Notes: generated from the sequence alone by a model not told the origin. A DNA stretch of 64,000 bases from Acetatifactor sp. (GCA_016290775.1 JAEEVF010000010.1:1-64000); one strand, 5' to 3'; positions 33,876 to 43,756 are shown, counted from the first letter of the stretch. Numbers and translations are program-made.

Positions 33876-36241
33876 CACGTTTTCAAGTACAAGAACCCAA
33901 AGAGCCTTGCGGATTCCACGAACATGCCGCCCTGGAACGAAACAAAAATCGTCGTCACCTCTTCGTCGGAAACCATTCGCCTTTCCAGCGCCTTTGTCAC
34001 AAGCTCCTTGGGAATGGGAAGATCGATACAATACTCCTCCTTCTTCCCCGTATAATGCAGGCGCTTGTTAAAGATCTCCTCGCCTCCCACGGCGATCCGA
34101 AGAAGCTTGCCATTGTCCTCGCGAAGGAAATGCAGCTCCAGGACAAGGTCCTTTTCAGGAACCGCCTTCATGTGATAGCCAAAGTTCCCGCGGGGCGTTG
34201 CATGCCTTGAAGTCCCTTGATCCGTAATGCCAATGGAGCCATTGTCCTCCATGGCATGAAGCTCATCCATTTCATACTGCCCATAACCCGGCTGAACGGT
34301 GTCGAGGATGCTTGCCCTGCGCTTCTCCTCTTCTTCCCTCTGCTTTTTCTCATCTAAACTGTCATCATCCGAATTATCCAGGAAATACCAATAGATGCCA
34401 TAGCGCTCGCGCGTCTTTAGGTAATGCGGGCGGAAGGTCAACGTCTGATCCGTGCCCGTCAGCACAAAGCAGTTCGGCTCGCTCCCCTTCTCAAAATGCT
34501 TTGCCACGTTCGCGATAAAGTCCTGCCTCGTGCCCTCCAAAACCGTCAGATACTCGCTCTTTACGATCTTATTGGTAGGTATGGTCACGTCCACGCCCGT
34601 CTTCCCGTCGATCATGTTCTCCGTGCCAAGATCCGCGGAAAGCAATACAGGTCCATACTTAAACGCAAACACGTTGTCGCAATCCGGAAGGCCAATGGCC
34701 GTCACCTCATAGTCGAACGTTACCGTGATCACGTCATCATTAACCCAAGTTCCTTCAACCGTGAAATATTCCTCGCCTGCCGTCACGGTGCTTGGCTTCG
34801 CAGCCTCCACCGTCACGCTCATACCCTTGGCCCAGTCAGGCTTACGGATCTTGATCTTTGCAGGTGCTTCCGACTTCCCATTGCCGAAGAAGTCCTCAAA
34901 AAGCTTCACTTTCAGTTCCACCTTCGGATCCTCAGGAAGATTTGCCTTCTGCATCAGCCCGAGGCCCAGCTCTTCATCCATCATGAAGGAGCTTAGGAAC
35001 AGATTGACAATGATCCCATCCTCCTCGTGGAAATAAACGCTGTCATTTAGCTTCGTGAAGTTCTCAATGCCGCTTCCCGTGCAGCACCAGAACTTGTCAA
35101 ACGGCGTTCCGTAGGTCTTATAATATCCCGTCGCCATGGGCTGGAAGTACATGGTCATGCCAGTCTCAGGGTTTTGCGAGGACAAAATGGCATTGATCAA
35201 GGTGTTTTCGTAGTAATCCGCGTACTTTCTCTTCCCCGTGATCATAAAGAGCTTGCGGGTCATCTTCAGCATGTTGTAGGTATTGCAGGTCTCGTTGTTG
35301 CAATTGGTGCGCTCTGCGTCGAGCACATAATCCTCGCCAAAATGCTCCCACTCGCTGTTGCCGCCCGTAACGTAGGTGTGCCTTGTCACCACCATGTCCC
35401 AAAAGGCCTCCACATAGGCAAGATATTCCTTCGCCTCCTCACCAAGGGTGATATATCGGTTCAAAGCCCCCACAAATTTCGGGATCGTCGTGTTCGCATG
35501 CTTATTGTTCAAGGCATTCTTTTCACCGGAAAGCACCTTTTGGAATAAGGCCTCTTCGTCAAAGGCATGTGCCGCAAGCAAGTGCTCTTTTTTATGCGTG
35601 TTCTGATACAGCGCATAAAGGGCATCATTCATTCCGCCGTATTCAATGCCAAGTACGGTGCGATGGGTCTCCTCAGACCAGCCGCTGGTCCTTCCGTAGG
35701 CCCAGTCACCGATCTTACCTGCCAGCTCCAAGGCGGGCTCATATTGCGTGAGTTCATATGCATTCACAATGCCGTCCAAGATCTTGTGCATCGTGTACCA
35801 GGGCACCCAGGCCTCCGTTATGATGTTGGTCTTTCCCTGCTCCACCAAGTCAAACTGAAGCTCCACGTTGGTTGGATCCTGGATCGTGGCGCCAAAAACA
35901 AAGCCCGTCTTTCCCTTGGAATTTGCCTGGCACTCCAAAAGCCCGTCGATCAATGCAGTGATTTTCTTAAGCAGCGCTTCCTTTTCCTCTTTGTTCGTAA
36001 GGGCATTTGCATATCCCTGCGCCGCCGCCGTAAGGTAATGTCCAAGCGTATGTCCGCCGATCAGCATGCTCTCCCAACCGGGATATCTCATTTTCTTCAT
36101 GCGAAGCCCTGCCGTCTCATAAAAGCCGGCCAGCAATCTGTCCGTATCAAATTCCAATAAGTACGCAACATCCTTTCGGAACGCATTCACGCAGTATGCG
36201 TCGCGCATCAGGACCTCTCCCAAACCATATGCTTTCGACAT
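33872..36241 (-). CDS. GH127 beta-L-arabinofuranosidase-family protein
   Basis: A 789-residue glycoside hydrolase of family 127 (formerly DUF1680), a retaining enzyme whose cysteine nucleophile is held by zinc. The active-site set is complete: Glu and Cys in NNETCNTYN and the Cys-Cys pair in FWCCTGSG. (alpha/alpha)6 barrel about 1-420, beta-domains after. No signal peptide, so it should be cytosolic and act on imported arabinosides. ATG with GGAGGTAGAAC upstream. It lies 126 bp downstream of an AraC regulator gene, which may control it. Confidence 0.92.
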   Translation of the reverse strand: MSKAYGLGEVLMRDAYCVNAFRKDVAYLLEFDTDRLLAGFYETAGLRMKKMRYPGWESMLIGGHTLGHYLTAAAQGYANALTNKEEKEALLKKITALIDGLLECQANSKGKTGFVFGATIQDPTNVELQFDLVEQGKTNIITEAWVPWYTMHKILDGIVNAYELTQYEPALELAGKIGDWAYGRTSGWSEETHRTVLGIEYGGMNDALYALYQNTHKKEHLLAAHAFDEEALFQKVLSGEKNALNNKHANTTIPKFVGALNRYITLGEEAKEYLAYVEAFWDMVVTRHTYVTGGNSEWEHFGEDYVLDAERTNCNNETCNTYNMLKMTRKLFMITGKRKYADYYENTLINAILSSQNPETGMTMYFQPMATGYYKTYGTPFDKFWCCTGSGIENFTKLNDSVYFHEEDGIIVNLFLSSFMMDEELGLGLMQKANLPEDPKVELKVKLFEDFFGNGKSEAPAKIKIRKPDWAKGMSVTVEAAKPSTVTAGEEYFTVEGTWVNDDVITVTFDYEVTAIGLPDCDNVFAFKYGPVLLSADLGTENMIDGKTGVDVTIPTNKIVKSEYLTVLEGTRQDFIANVAKHFEKGSEPNCFVLTGTDQTLTFRPHYLKTRERYGIYWYFLDNSDDDSLDEKKQREEEEKRRASILDTVQPGYGQYEMDELHAMEDNGSIGITDQGTSRHATPRGNFGYHMKAVPEKDLVLELHFLREDNGKLLRIAVGGEEIFNKRLHYTGKKEEYCIDLPIPKELVTKALERRMVSDEEVTTIFVSFQGGMFVESARLFGFLYLKTC

Positions 36242-36367
36242 GTTCTACCTCCGTTCTTTTCGTTTCAGTCCCTGGCAAATTCAGATCCTTGCCCCTGCTT
36301 TTATCATACTACGTTCCTCCAAAAAAGAAATAGGAATTCGTCATGCAAGGTGTAAAAAAGTAAGACC

Positions 36368-37303
36368 TTACTTGTCGAATTCCTGTTTTTTAGAATAGGT
36401 TTCCCGAAATTCCGAAGGCGTGCAGTTCGCATGCGCCTTGAATACGTGATAGAAATTCTGGACCTCCTCGAAGCCAAGGCTTTCCGCGATCTCCACCACT
36501 AGCGCGTCCGTGTTCAGAAGCAGATACTTCGCGCGTTCCATCTTTCGCCCGTCCACGAATTTCTTGACGGTCTGCCCCGTCTCCTCCTTGAAGAGCGAAC
36601 TGAAATACTTCTCATGATATCCAAAATGAGCGGCCAGTTCCCCGACGGAAATGCTCCTTTGCATATGTGTAAGAAGGTAATCCTCCACCTGCTCGCGAAG
36701 CGAGTCCGCGCCAGCCTGGCCCGCGCTGCCTTGCACTTGTCCTGCGCCTCCACGCATCGAGCCGTTTTCTGCACCTTCCTCCATGCCCTTGGCCTGGTTT
36801 GCGATTTCCTGCAGTACCGCCGACGCAAGATACCCATTGTAGTTCGGATCCATATACCGCAGGTCCGAATCCTGCAATTGCTTGAGCAGCACGTAAACTC
36901 GGTCCGCATTCTTTAGCTTTCCCTCCTTTGGGATCGTAATGCGCGCCAGCCCTTCAAGCTTGCCTTCCGCCTTTCCTCCTGCATTCCTTTCCGTCTTACG
37001 CGCCCTGGCTTTCGCCCCTTGTGCTTCCCCATGCGGGATAAAATGCATCCAGTAAAAACTGCACTTGGAGGACTGATAGCCCTTTTGGAGCTTCGTCGGC
37101 TCCATGAGGAGCCACTCTCCCTCATGCACCTCGAAACGCTCCCACTCGTCCTCCACGTAAAGCGTGCCCTTTTCCATCACGATCAGTTCATGATCCACCA
37201 ATGCGCGCTCCATGTGCTTCCAGCTCGCATCCTTCCCCACAAACTTCCCGGACCAGCGATAGGTAACGGGCTTTTCCAAATTCATCGTGATTTGTTTCAT
37301 CAT
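36368..37303 (-). CDS. AraC-family transcriptional regulator
   Basis: A 311-residue regulator: N-terminal cupin-like sugar-sensing region (about 15-95, with HELIVMEKGTLYVEDEWERF) and a C-terminal double helix-turn-helix (about 205-305, ISVGELAAHFGYHEKYFSSLFKE region and VVEIAESLGFEEVQNFYHVF). Between them are low-complexity stretches (GAKARARKTERNAGGKAEGK, and SMRGGAGQVQGSAGQAGAD). The ATG overlaps the GH13 stop by 4 nt, so it is coupled to the glucosidase gene. Likely targets are this glycoside cluster. Confidence 0.9.
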   Translation of the reverse strand: MMKQITMNLEKPVTYRWSGKFVGKDASWKHMERALVDHELIVMEKGTLYVEDEWERFEVHEGEWLLMEPTKLQKGYQSSKCSFYWMHFIPHGEAQGAKARARKTERNAGGKAEGKLEGLARITIPKEGKLKNADRVYVLLKQLQDSDLRYMDPNYNGYLASAVLQEIANQAKGMEEGAENGSMRGGAGQVQGSAGQAGADSLREQVEDYLLTHMQRSISVGELAAHFGYHEKYFSSLFKEETGQTVKKFVDGRKMERAKYLLLNTDALVVEIAESLGFEEVQNFYHVFKAHANCTPSEFRETYSKKQEFDK

Positions 37304-38967
37304 ACGCGATATACCCTCGCTTCATAAGGCCGAAACCATCCCTGCTCACCTTCCGGCAGGCCGTCCAGTCGTCCTGCGGCATTGTTGCCTGCGGGATAAT
37401 TGCATAAGAGCAGTTTTCTCTTCTTCCCGACATATTCCTTCGGAAGCTTCACTCTGATCGGCTTGTCCGCAAAGGAACAGATGATCAGGCAGGAAACGTC
37501 GCAGAGCCTTCGCTCATACATGTAAATATGCGGATCGTTCGGGAAAAATTCGCGATAGTTCCCCCAAAGCAGCACGTTGCTTGACTTTCGGAGCGCCAGG
37601 CACTTCCGATAGAAATTCAAAATACTGTAGGGATCCTTTTCCTCTTCCTCCACGTTCACGGTCTCATAATTGGGATTTACGTGGAACCAAGGTTCCGTTT
37701 TTGAGAACCCTGCATATTTCTTCGCACTCCACTGCATGGGCGTTCTCGAGGAATCCCTGCTGGAATGCCAGATCCTCTCGAGTCTTTTTTCAATGGAGTC
37801 CTTTAGGTGATATCGGCTATAATTACTCAGGGACGACACGTCCACGTAATCCGCGATGGATTTCAGCCGGATGTTCGTCATGCCGATCTCCTGCCCCTGA
37901 TAGACAAAGGGCGTACCCTGCTGGAACAGGTAACTGACCGCCAGCATCGTGCCGCTGGCCCTCCAAAACTTCTCACTCCCGTAACGGCTGATCACGCGCG
38001 GATGATCATGGTTTTCCAGATAAAGCGCGTTCCATGCCCTTCCGTTCAATGCATTCTGCCACTTCGTAAAGGCTTTTTTCAGCTTGACCAAGGAAAACGG
38101 TCTGTGAATATATTCCGTGTAGACGCAGTCCGCCATCATATGATCAAAGGAAAACATCATGTCCAGGCTCTTCTTCGGGCCCGTCAGGTACTTCAGTGCA
38201 GACTTTACCGTGGTCAGCGGCCCCTCGCCAAGCTGGAAGCAATCATATTCCTTGCAGACCTGACGAAATTCGTCCATATACTCGTAAATATGCGGGCCAT
38301 CCTTGTAATAAGGCAGGCCGTTCACGGCCGGCAAAAAAGGCAATCCGTTTGGCAGCTTTTCATGCTTAGAGATGAAATTGATCACATCCTCGCGGAAGCC
38401 GTCCACGCCCATGTCCAGCCAAAACCGCAGGATCCCCTTCACTTCCTCACGCACCTTTGGATTGTCCATGTTCAGGTCGGGCTGCTTCTTCGCAAAGATA
38501 TGAAGGTAATACTGCCCTCGCATCTCATCATATTCCCACGCCTTCCCTTCGAACAGGGAATCCCAGTTGTTGGGCTTGTCCCTCCAGATGTAATAGTCAC
38601 TGTAGGGATTGTCCTTCCCCTTTCGGCTCTCCTGAAACCAGGGATGCTCGTCCGAAGTGTGGTTCACCACAAGGTCCATGATGACCTTCAGGCCAAGAGC
38701 ATGCGCCTTGTCCAGCACCTTCTTGAACTCGTCAAGCGTACCGTAATCCGGATGGATGTTCCGATAATCGGAAATGTCATATCCAAAGTCCGCATTGGGT
38801 GAGGGATAGATCGGCGAAAACCAAATGCCGTCGACGCCCAGAGACTTTATATACTCCAGCTTTTCATATACGCCGTAAAGATCCCCGATCCCGTCACCGT
38901 TACCATCCTTAAAGCTTCTGATCCAAATCTGATAAAAGGACTTCTCCTTATACCAATCGCTGCTCAC
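37300..38967 (-). CDS. GH13 alpha-glucosidase (oligo-1,6-glucosidase type)
   Basis: About 555 residues of GH13 subfamily 31 type. Substrate-loop DLVVNHTSDEHPWF, nucleophile in GVDGFREDVINF, acid/base Glu in FQLGEGPLTT, and the transition-state Asp in LENHDHPRV. No signal peptide; it would hydrolyse isomaltose or short alpha-glucosides in the cytosol. The GTG at 38967 is preferred over one at 38976 because GAAGG lies 8 nt upstream of it; the latter has the site touching the codon. It is 14 bp past the glycosyltransferase and coupled to the AraC gene. Confidence 0.92.
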   Translation of the reverse strand: MSSDWYKEKSFYQIWIRSFKDGNGDGIGDLYGVYEKLEYIKSLGVDGIWFSPIYPSPNADFGYDISDYRNIHPDYGTLDEFKKVLDKAHALGLKVIMDLVVNHTSDEHPWFQESRKGKDNPYSDYYIWRDKPNNWDSLFEGKAWEYDEMRGQYYLHIFAKKQPDLNMDNPKVREEVKGILRFWLDMGVDGFREDVINFISKHEKLPNGLPFLPAVNGLPYYKDGPHIYEYMDEFRQVCKEYDCFQLGEGPLTTVKSALKYLTGPKKSLDMMFSFDHMMADCVYTEYIHRPFSLVKLKKAFTKWQNALNGRAWNALYLENHDHPRVISRYGSEKFWRASGTMLAVSYLFQQGTPFVYQGQEIGMTNIRLKSIADYVDVSSLSNYSRYHLKDSIEKRLERIWHSSRDSSRTPMQWSAKKYAGFSKTEPWFHVNPNYETVNVEEEEKDPYSILNFYRKCLALRKSSNVLLWGNYREFFPNDPHIYMYERRLCDVSCLIICSFADKPIRVKLPKEYVGKKRKLLLCNYPAGNNAAGRLDGLPEGEQGWFRPYEARVYRV

Positions 38968-38981
38968 AATCTTCACCTTCT

Positions 38982-40463
38982 TTACGAAAGTAATTTATTG
39001 ATAGTATCCTTCGCATCCTGCAGGCGTTCTTTCATGTCATCTTTTGCGCCTTGAATGCGCTCCTTTACGTCATCCTTCGCATCCTGCAGGCGCTCTTTCA
39101 TGTCATCTTTTGCGCCTTGAATGCGCTCCTTTACGTCATCCTTCGCATCCTGCAGGCGTTCCTTTACGTCGTTCACGTTCTCCAGCATGCCCTCGTAAAG
39201 GCGCCTTGGTGCCTGGAAAACCTTCTCCGTCGCGCCCACAAGACTTGTCGCCGCGCTGACGAAGTGGTCCGAAGTCTGGTACTTGCGCTCCGTCATCGAA
39301 CAACTCTTGTGGAGCTCGATTACGGCGCCATAGCGGTCCACGGCACTACGCACGGCGCTGTCCCAGGAAAGATAGATCTCATCCATGGCATTTTGCCCGA
39401 CTTCATGCACTCTGTCCATGTCTTTGCAGGCCTCACGGAGCACCCTTGCCATGTCCGCTGCGTCTTCTTCGATGAGATATCCATTTTGAAGGTCCGTAAT
39501 GCCCTCCGCAGCGCAGGATCCGCGCACAAGAACGCTCGCGATCCCACAGGCCGCGGCTTCGCGCACCACCAGCCCGTTCGTGTCATACGTGGAAGGGAAC
39601 AGGAAAAGGTCCGCCCTGGTGTTCCATGCGCGGAGCACGTCCCTGTCGTAGATGGCCCCGGTGAAGAAAACATAGGGCTCCAGCCCCATCTCGCGTACGC
39701 TTTCCTTCAGCTCCTCCGCATCCGGCCCATTGCCAACGAAGACCATTCGAAACTCCTTGCCCTCATCCTTCAGGATCTTAAGGCAATCCAAGATCAGCGG
39801 CAAGCCCTTATATTTGATGATCCTTCCCACAAACAAAAAGACGGGCACGCCCTCGGGGAGGTCATAACCCTTTGTTGCCTGCGCCACGGAAAGCGCATCC
39901 ACTCTTCCCTTTGCAAAATCCACGCCGTTTGGCATCACGCGATAGCGCCCTTCATATCCCAGCGAAACCAGGTTCTCACCTGCGCCTCTGCTCACCACCC
40001 AAACCTCGTCACAGGCGGATATATTGTCGACCAGCGTCTTGATGCTCTCCTTTTGAAGGAACTTTGCCTTGACTGCCCTGGCAATGTCCACGTCAAACTT
40101 CGTATGATACGTAAAGATGATTGGTGCGTCCGTCTCCTTTCGAAGGATCCGCGCCATTAGTGTTGAAGACACGGGGCAATGCGTATGGATCACGTCCGGC
40201 GCGAACGCCGTCATCTCCTCGATCGCCTTTGCCGTAAAAGGATTTCCGGTTCTGTACCCGCTGACGATCGCCGTCGTGTCAATGCTCTGATAAGGCACCA
40301 CCGGATAAGGATATTGATCATACTGGGCGTCAGGATAGCGCGGCGTGCCCACCATGGGCTCCGCCAGCCCCTGCTCCAGCATGATCCTTGCATAATTCAT
40401 TACCACGTTCGCCACGCCGTCGATCACCGGCGGGAACGAATCATTCAGTAACGTAACCTTCAC
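38982..40463 (-). CDS. GT4 glycosyltransferase with 11-residue repeat tail
   Basis: A 493-residue retaining glycosyltransferase. The catalytic GT-B core spans about 1-400: N-terminal NDSFPPVIDGVANVV, central PNGVDF and the donor-site EAAACGIASVLVRGSCAAEG. The sequence resembles diglucosyl-diacylglycerol synthases that build glycolipid anchors, so a membrane glycolipid is a fair guess. The last 85 or so residues are an amphipathic tail with five 11-residue units (ERLQDAKDDVK / ERIQGAKDDMK), able to lie along a membrane surface. GTG start with GGAGG 12 nt upstream. It is followed by a glucosidase 14 bp later. Confidence 0.85.
   Translation of the reverse strand: MKVTLLNDSFPPVIDGVANVVMNYARIMLEQGLAEPMVGTPRYPDAQYDQYPYPVVPYQSIDTTAIVSGYRTGNPFTAKAIEEMTAFAPDVIHTHCPVSSTLMARILRKETDAPIIFTYHTKFDVDIARAVKAKFLQKESIKTLVDNISACDEVWVVSRGAGENLVSLGYEGRYRVMPNGVDFAKGRVDALSVAQATKGYDLPEGVPVFLFVGRIIKYKGLPLILDCLKILKDEGKEFRMVFVGNGPDAEELKESVREMGLEPYVFFTGAIYDRDVLRAWNTRADLFLFPSTYDTNGLVVREAAACGIASVLVRGSCAAEGITDLQNGYLIEEDAADMARVLREACKDMDRVHEVGQNAMDEIYLSWDSAVRSAVDRYGAVIELHKSCSMTERKYQTSDHFVSAATSLVGATEKVFQAPRRLYEGMLENVNDVKERLQDAKDDVKERIQGAKDDMKERLQDAKDDVKERIQGAKDDMKERLQDAKDTINKLLS
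39007..39170 (-). repeat. Tandem 66-bp repeat in the glycosyltransferase gene
   Basis: Units begin at 39007, 39073 and 39139 (period exactly 66 bp, about 2.5 copies). The first two copies differ at one base. Each unit encodes two 11-residue helical repeats. Identity at DNA level implies recent duplication or ongoing copy-number change. Confidence 0.9.
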
Positions 40464-40481
40464 GTTTGGAGTTCGCCTCCT

Positions 40482-41528
40482 TTATGTCTCTTCGGGCGCA
40501 GTCCCCAGCCAAAGTCGGTTGTTTTCCTGCTCCCGGTCCTTTTCCTTTTGTTTTTGCTCTTCCAGCTTCCTAGTGATCAGGCCGATCAGCTTGGAAGACT
40601 CCTCCCGGCGAACGCTGATGGTCCGAAGGCAAAAGAGCTCCGAGATCTTATGCGCCGAAGGAAAGCTGGAATTGATATAGGCATTCCAAAGGTATTTCAG
40701 CCCCCATAAAAACACATAAAACAAAGCCAATGCCACCAGCGTGGCTAAGGTACCTAAGATTGCAAGCAAAGCATCATCCAAGGTAGCGGCCGTCATGAAT
40801 AGAAAACAGAGTGCCTCGCCCAAAAGAGATCCTACAATGATCAAAATGCCGCGCTTGATATCGTTATTGATCTCCTTTTGCTCCTCTTGATAGTGCTCCA
40901 TCAAGGCTTTTTCCCTAGCCAGCTCCTCCTCAAGATGGTAGTTCTGTCCAAGGACGATCTCCTTATAGCGTTTGGAATCCTCAAAAGGCTTTTCATAAAC
41001 CGTAGAGATCCTGCCAACGGTGAGGAACATCAAGCAAGCAGCCACAAGGATCATCCCGGAAAAGAAGAACAAAAGATGGTGCTCGTCCCTAACATGCTCT
41101 TCCGATGTTTGATAAAGCAATAACCTATCCGCTTCCTTGATCACCTTCGCCACCACGGTAACAAAATTCTCGCCGCCCTTACCTTCAGGCCATGATTCAA
41201 GTTCGGAAATTGTTTTGGCATCTTCTACGACGACGTCAACATACGCCTCTTCTCCCAGGCGAAGCCGATAGCTTGGGACTGGTTGCATGTTATAAGGACT
41301 AATGTATTCTGAGTTCGTCGCATTCCCGTTTCCTTTTCCCGGAACGCACTCATTCGCCGTGACGGAAACATATTGATTGTTCCTAAGGCTTTTCAGACTA
41401 AACTCCCCGATCTTTTTCGGAAAATGAAACCTGACAAGTTCCATCAAAAACACAAACAATAAAGCCAACCCCGTTGCCGCAACGATCAACGCGTACTTAA
41501 AGCCCCTCGATACCTGATACCTTTTCAA
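40482..41528 (-). CDS. Four-helix membrane protein of unknown function
   Basis: A 348-residue protein I do not recognise. Helices at about 12-32, 150-170, 226-246 and 252-275; a soluble domain of about 115 residues between helices 1 and 2 that should lie outside; a charged helix (KPFEDSKRYKEIVL...QEEQKEI) between helices 2 and 3; and a charged coiled-coil tail. TTG start with GAGGGGGAAAGCA upstream. It lies between recN and the glycosyltransferase, where relatives usually carry spoIVB and spo0A. Confidence 0.7.
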   Translation of the reverse strand: MKRYQVSRGFKYALIVAATGLALLFVFLMELVRFHFPKKIGEFSLKSLRNNQYVSVTANECVPGKGNGNATNSEYISPYNMQPVPSYRLRLGEEAYVDVVVEDAKTISELESWPEGKGGENFVTVVAKVIKEADRLLLYQTSEEHVRDEHHLLFFFSGMILVAACLMFLTVGRISTVYEKPFEDSKRYKEIVLGQNYHLEEELAREKALMEHYQEEQKEINNDIKRGILIIVGSLLGEALCFLFMTAATLDDALLAILGTLATLVALALFYVFLWGLKYLWNAYINSSFPSAHKISELFCLRTISVRREESSKLIGLITRKLEEQKQKEKDREQENNRLWLGTAPEET

Positions 41529-41545
41529 TGCTTTCCCCCTCTAGT

Positions 41546-43225
41546 CTAAACCTCGTCTGCCTTCTGAGAAAGTGCCTGTGAACGCATTTCCTTTGCGTTG
41601 CTTAATGCCGCGTCAGAAAGCCCGTCGCTTCCAAGCAGTCTTGCCAGTTCCCCTGTTGCCTCTTCCTCGGAAAGAAGCCTTACGTTCGTTGCCGTACTGC
41701 TTCCGTCCGTACTCTTCTCGATCAAAAAATGCACGTCCGCCATGGCTGCGATCTGCGGCAAATGCGTAATGCAGATGACTTGATGCGCCCCCGCCACCTT
41801 GCCAAGCTGCTTTGAAACCTGCCATGCCGTTCTGCCGCTGATGCCCGCGTCGATCTCATCAAAGATCAGCGCGTCCACCTCGTCACGCTTTGCAAGAACC
41901 GTCTTGATCGCAAGCATGATCCTCGAAAGCTCACCGCCGCTGGCCACCATCCCAAGAGGCCTTCTCTCCTCGCCGGGATTGGTGCTGATGAGAAACTCCA
42001 CGTCGTCCTTGCCCTTTTCCGTGGGGTCCTCCAGCTCCTGCACGTGGATCTCAAAATCCACCTTCAGGAAGTTCAGCTGCTCGAGTGCCGCCACAAGCTG
42101 CGCCGTGAGCGCCTTCGCATTCTTTTTGCGAATGGCCGTGAGAGCGCTGCTGGCCTTGTCCAGCTTCGCCTTTGCCTTCTTCACCTGCTCCCGAAGGCCT
42201 TCCAGATAGGCATCATAATCTTCCAGCTTTGTCAGGTACGCTCGCCGTTCCTCGCCATAAGCAAGAATGTCCTCGATCGTATTGCCGTATTTCTCCTTCA
42301 GACGATTGATGAGGTTCAGGCGGTCCTCCGTCTCGCGAAGCGCCCCTTCATCAAAGGTCACGTCCTGCATATAATCTGCAAGATCCCTGTTATAGTCCGC
42401 AAGCAGGCTGTCTACCTCGGAAAGCTGCTCTGCAAGCTGCGAAAGCCTCTTATCATACTCCGAAACACCTGAAAGCGCCCGAAGCGCCCGACTCAGCGCA
42501 CTTCCCGCACCGTCCGAGCCCGTGTAAGAATAGCTCTCGCCCAGAGCCTCCATGATCTTCTGACCATTGACCATGAGACGGTATGCGTCCTCTAATTCCT
42601 CATCCTCTCCGGCCTTCAGTGCGGCGTCCTCGATCTCCCTGACCTCATATTCCGCAAGGGATTGTTCCCTGGCGCGTTCCTTTTCGTCGAGACCTTCCTC
42701 ACGAAGCGTCTTCTCTAAGGCTTTCCACTCTTTATATGCCTTCGCCGCTTCCTCGCAGGCTTCCTGCGCTTCCTTACCGCCAAAGGCATCCAGGATTTCC
42801 AGGTGCTTTTTCTTGTGTAGGAGCGATTGATGCTCGTGCTGTCCGTGCACGTCGATCAGAATCTCAGCCAGTTCCTTTACTTGCTTGGCCGTGACCACCT
42901 CGCCGTTGATCCGGAAAACACTCTTTCCCACCTGCATCTTTCGCGTGATCAGAACGCTTCCGTCTTCCTCCGGTTCCAATTCCATCGAAAGAAGCCTCTC
43001 CCGGATCAGATCATTTCCGGAAAAGGCCAATTCCACTTGGGCAGACTCCGCACCCTTACGGAGCATTTCTTTTTCAAATTTTGCCCCCAGTGCAAGATTC
43101 ACGGATCCAAGGAGCAGAGATTTCCCCGCACCCGTTTCACCTGTCAAGACGTTCAGTCCCTCCCCAAAGGTGACCGACGTCTCCTCCATCAGCGCCAGAT
43201 TCTTCACGTGTAAACTTTGTAACAT
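41546..43225 (-). CDS. recN: DNA repair protein RecN
   Basis: SMC-like ATPase for double-strand break repair, about 559 residues. Walker A GETGAGKSLLLG (about 28-39), long coiled-coil arms, signature VASGGELSRIMLAI, Walker B ALIFDEIDAGISG. The ATG at 43225 (MLQSLHVKNLAL) has AGGAGGAACC and matches family N-termini; a reading to 43258 is rejected. It follows argR by about 50 bp, the common order in Firmicutes. Confidence 0.96.
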   Translation of the reverse strand: MLQSLHVKNLALMEETSVTFGEGLNVLTGETGAGKSLLLGSVNLALGAKFEKEMLRKGAESAQVELAFSGNDLIRERLLSMELEPEEDGSVLITRKMQVGKSVFRINGEVVTAKQVKELAEILIDVHGQHEHQSLLHKKKHLEILDAFGGKEAQEACEEAAKAYKEWKALEKTLREEGLDEKERAREQSLAEYEVREIEDAALKAGEDEELEDAYRLMVNGQKIMEALGESYSYTGSDGAGSALSRALRALSGVSEYDKRLSQLAEQLSEVDSLLADYNRDLADYMQDVTFDEGALRETEDRLNLINRLKEKYGNTIEDILAYGEERRAYLTKLEDYDAYLEGLREQVKKAKAKLDKASSALTAIRKKNAKALTAQLVAALEQLNFLKVDFEIHVQELEDPTEKGKDDVEFLISTNPGEERRPLGMVASGGELSRIMLAIKTVLAKRDEVDALIFDEIDAGISGRTAWQVSKQLGKVAGAHQVICITHLPQIAAMADVHFLIEKSTDGSSTATNVRLLSEEEATGELARLLGSDGLSDAALSNAKEMRSQALSQKADEV

Positions 43226-43278
43226 GGTTCCTCCTTCTGCCGCTTCTTTGAATCCCACAAAACCCCGTTATTTCTCAC

Positions 43279-43740
43279 TCATCCCATAATGTCGCTGATC
43301 TTGCCCATGAGGCTTCTTGTCTCATCGACCGTCCTGATCGCAACCATAATGGTGTCATCTCCGGCGATGCATCCCACCACCTCCGGAAATTGCAATGCGT
43401 CCACCGCCATGGCAACTGCCATCGCCATGCCGGAAACCGTCTTGATCACAAGGATGTTCTGCGCCATGTCCATGGACACAAAACCATCCCTAAGAACTCT
43501 GACGTATTTCTCCGTCCCTTGGTCGCCTTGATCCCTTTGGAATGCAACATAGCGCTGCTTTCCGCCGACTCCTTCGTCCAGGGACATCTTTGAGAGCTTC
43601 AGTTCGCGGATGTCACGCGAAAGCGTGGCCTGCGTCACCAAAATGCCTTCTTTTTCAAGGTATTCGCGAAGTTGCTCCTGTGTTTCCACTTCGTATTTTT
43701 CAATGATCTCTATGATTTTCTTTTGACGAATCTTCTTCAT
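43279..43740 (-). CDS. argR: Arginine repressor
   Basis: ArgR/AhrC, 153 residues. N-terminal winged helix (VTQATLSRDIRELKLSK) and C-terminal oligomerisation/arginine-binding domain (VVGCIAGDDTIMVAIRT with the conserved DD). It represses arginine synthesis genes and activates catabolism as a hexamer. Placed between nadK and recN as in Bacillus (ahrC-recN). Confidence 0.96.
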   Translation of the reverse strand: MKKIRQKKIIEIIEKYEVETQEQLREYLEKEGILVTQATLSRDIRELKLSKMSLDEGVGGKQRYVAFQRDQGDQGTEKYVRVLRDGFVSMDMAQNILVIKTVSGMAMAVAMAVDALQFPEVVGCIAGDDTIMVAIRTVDETRSLMGKISDIMG

Positions 43741-43756
43741 TCCCTACCGCCTGTTC

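Noticed and set aside
39007-39170. Possible CRISPR array
   Set aside because: The unit is a contiguous 66-bp in-frame coding repeat with no unique spacers and no cas genes near.
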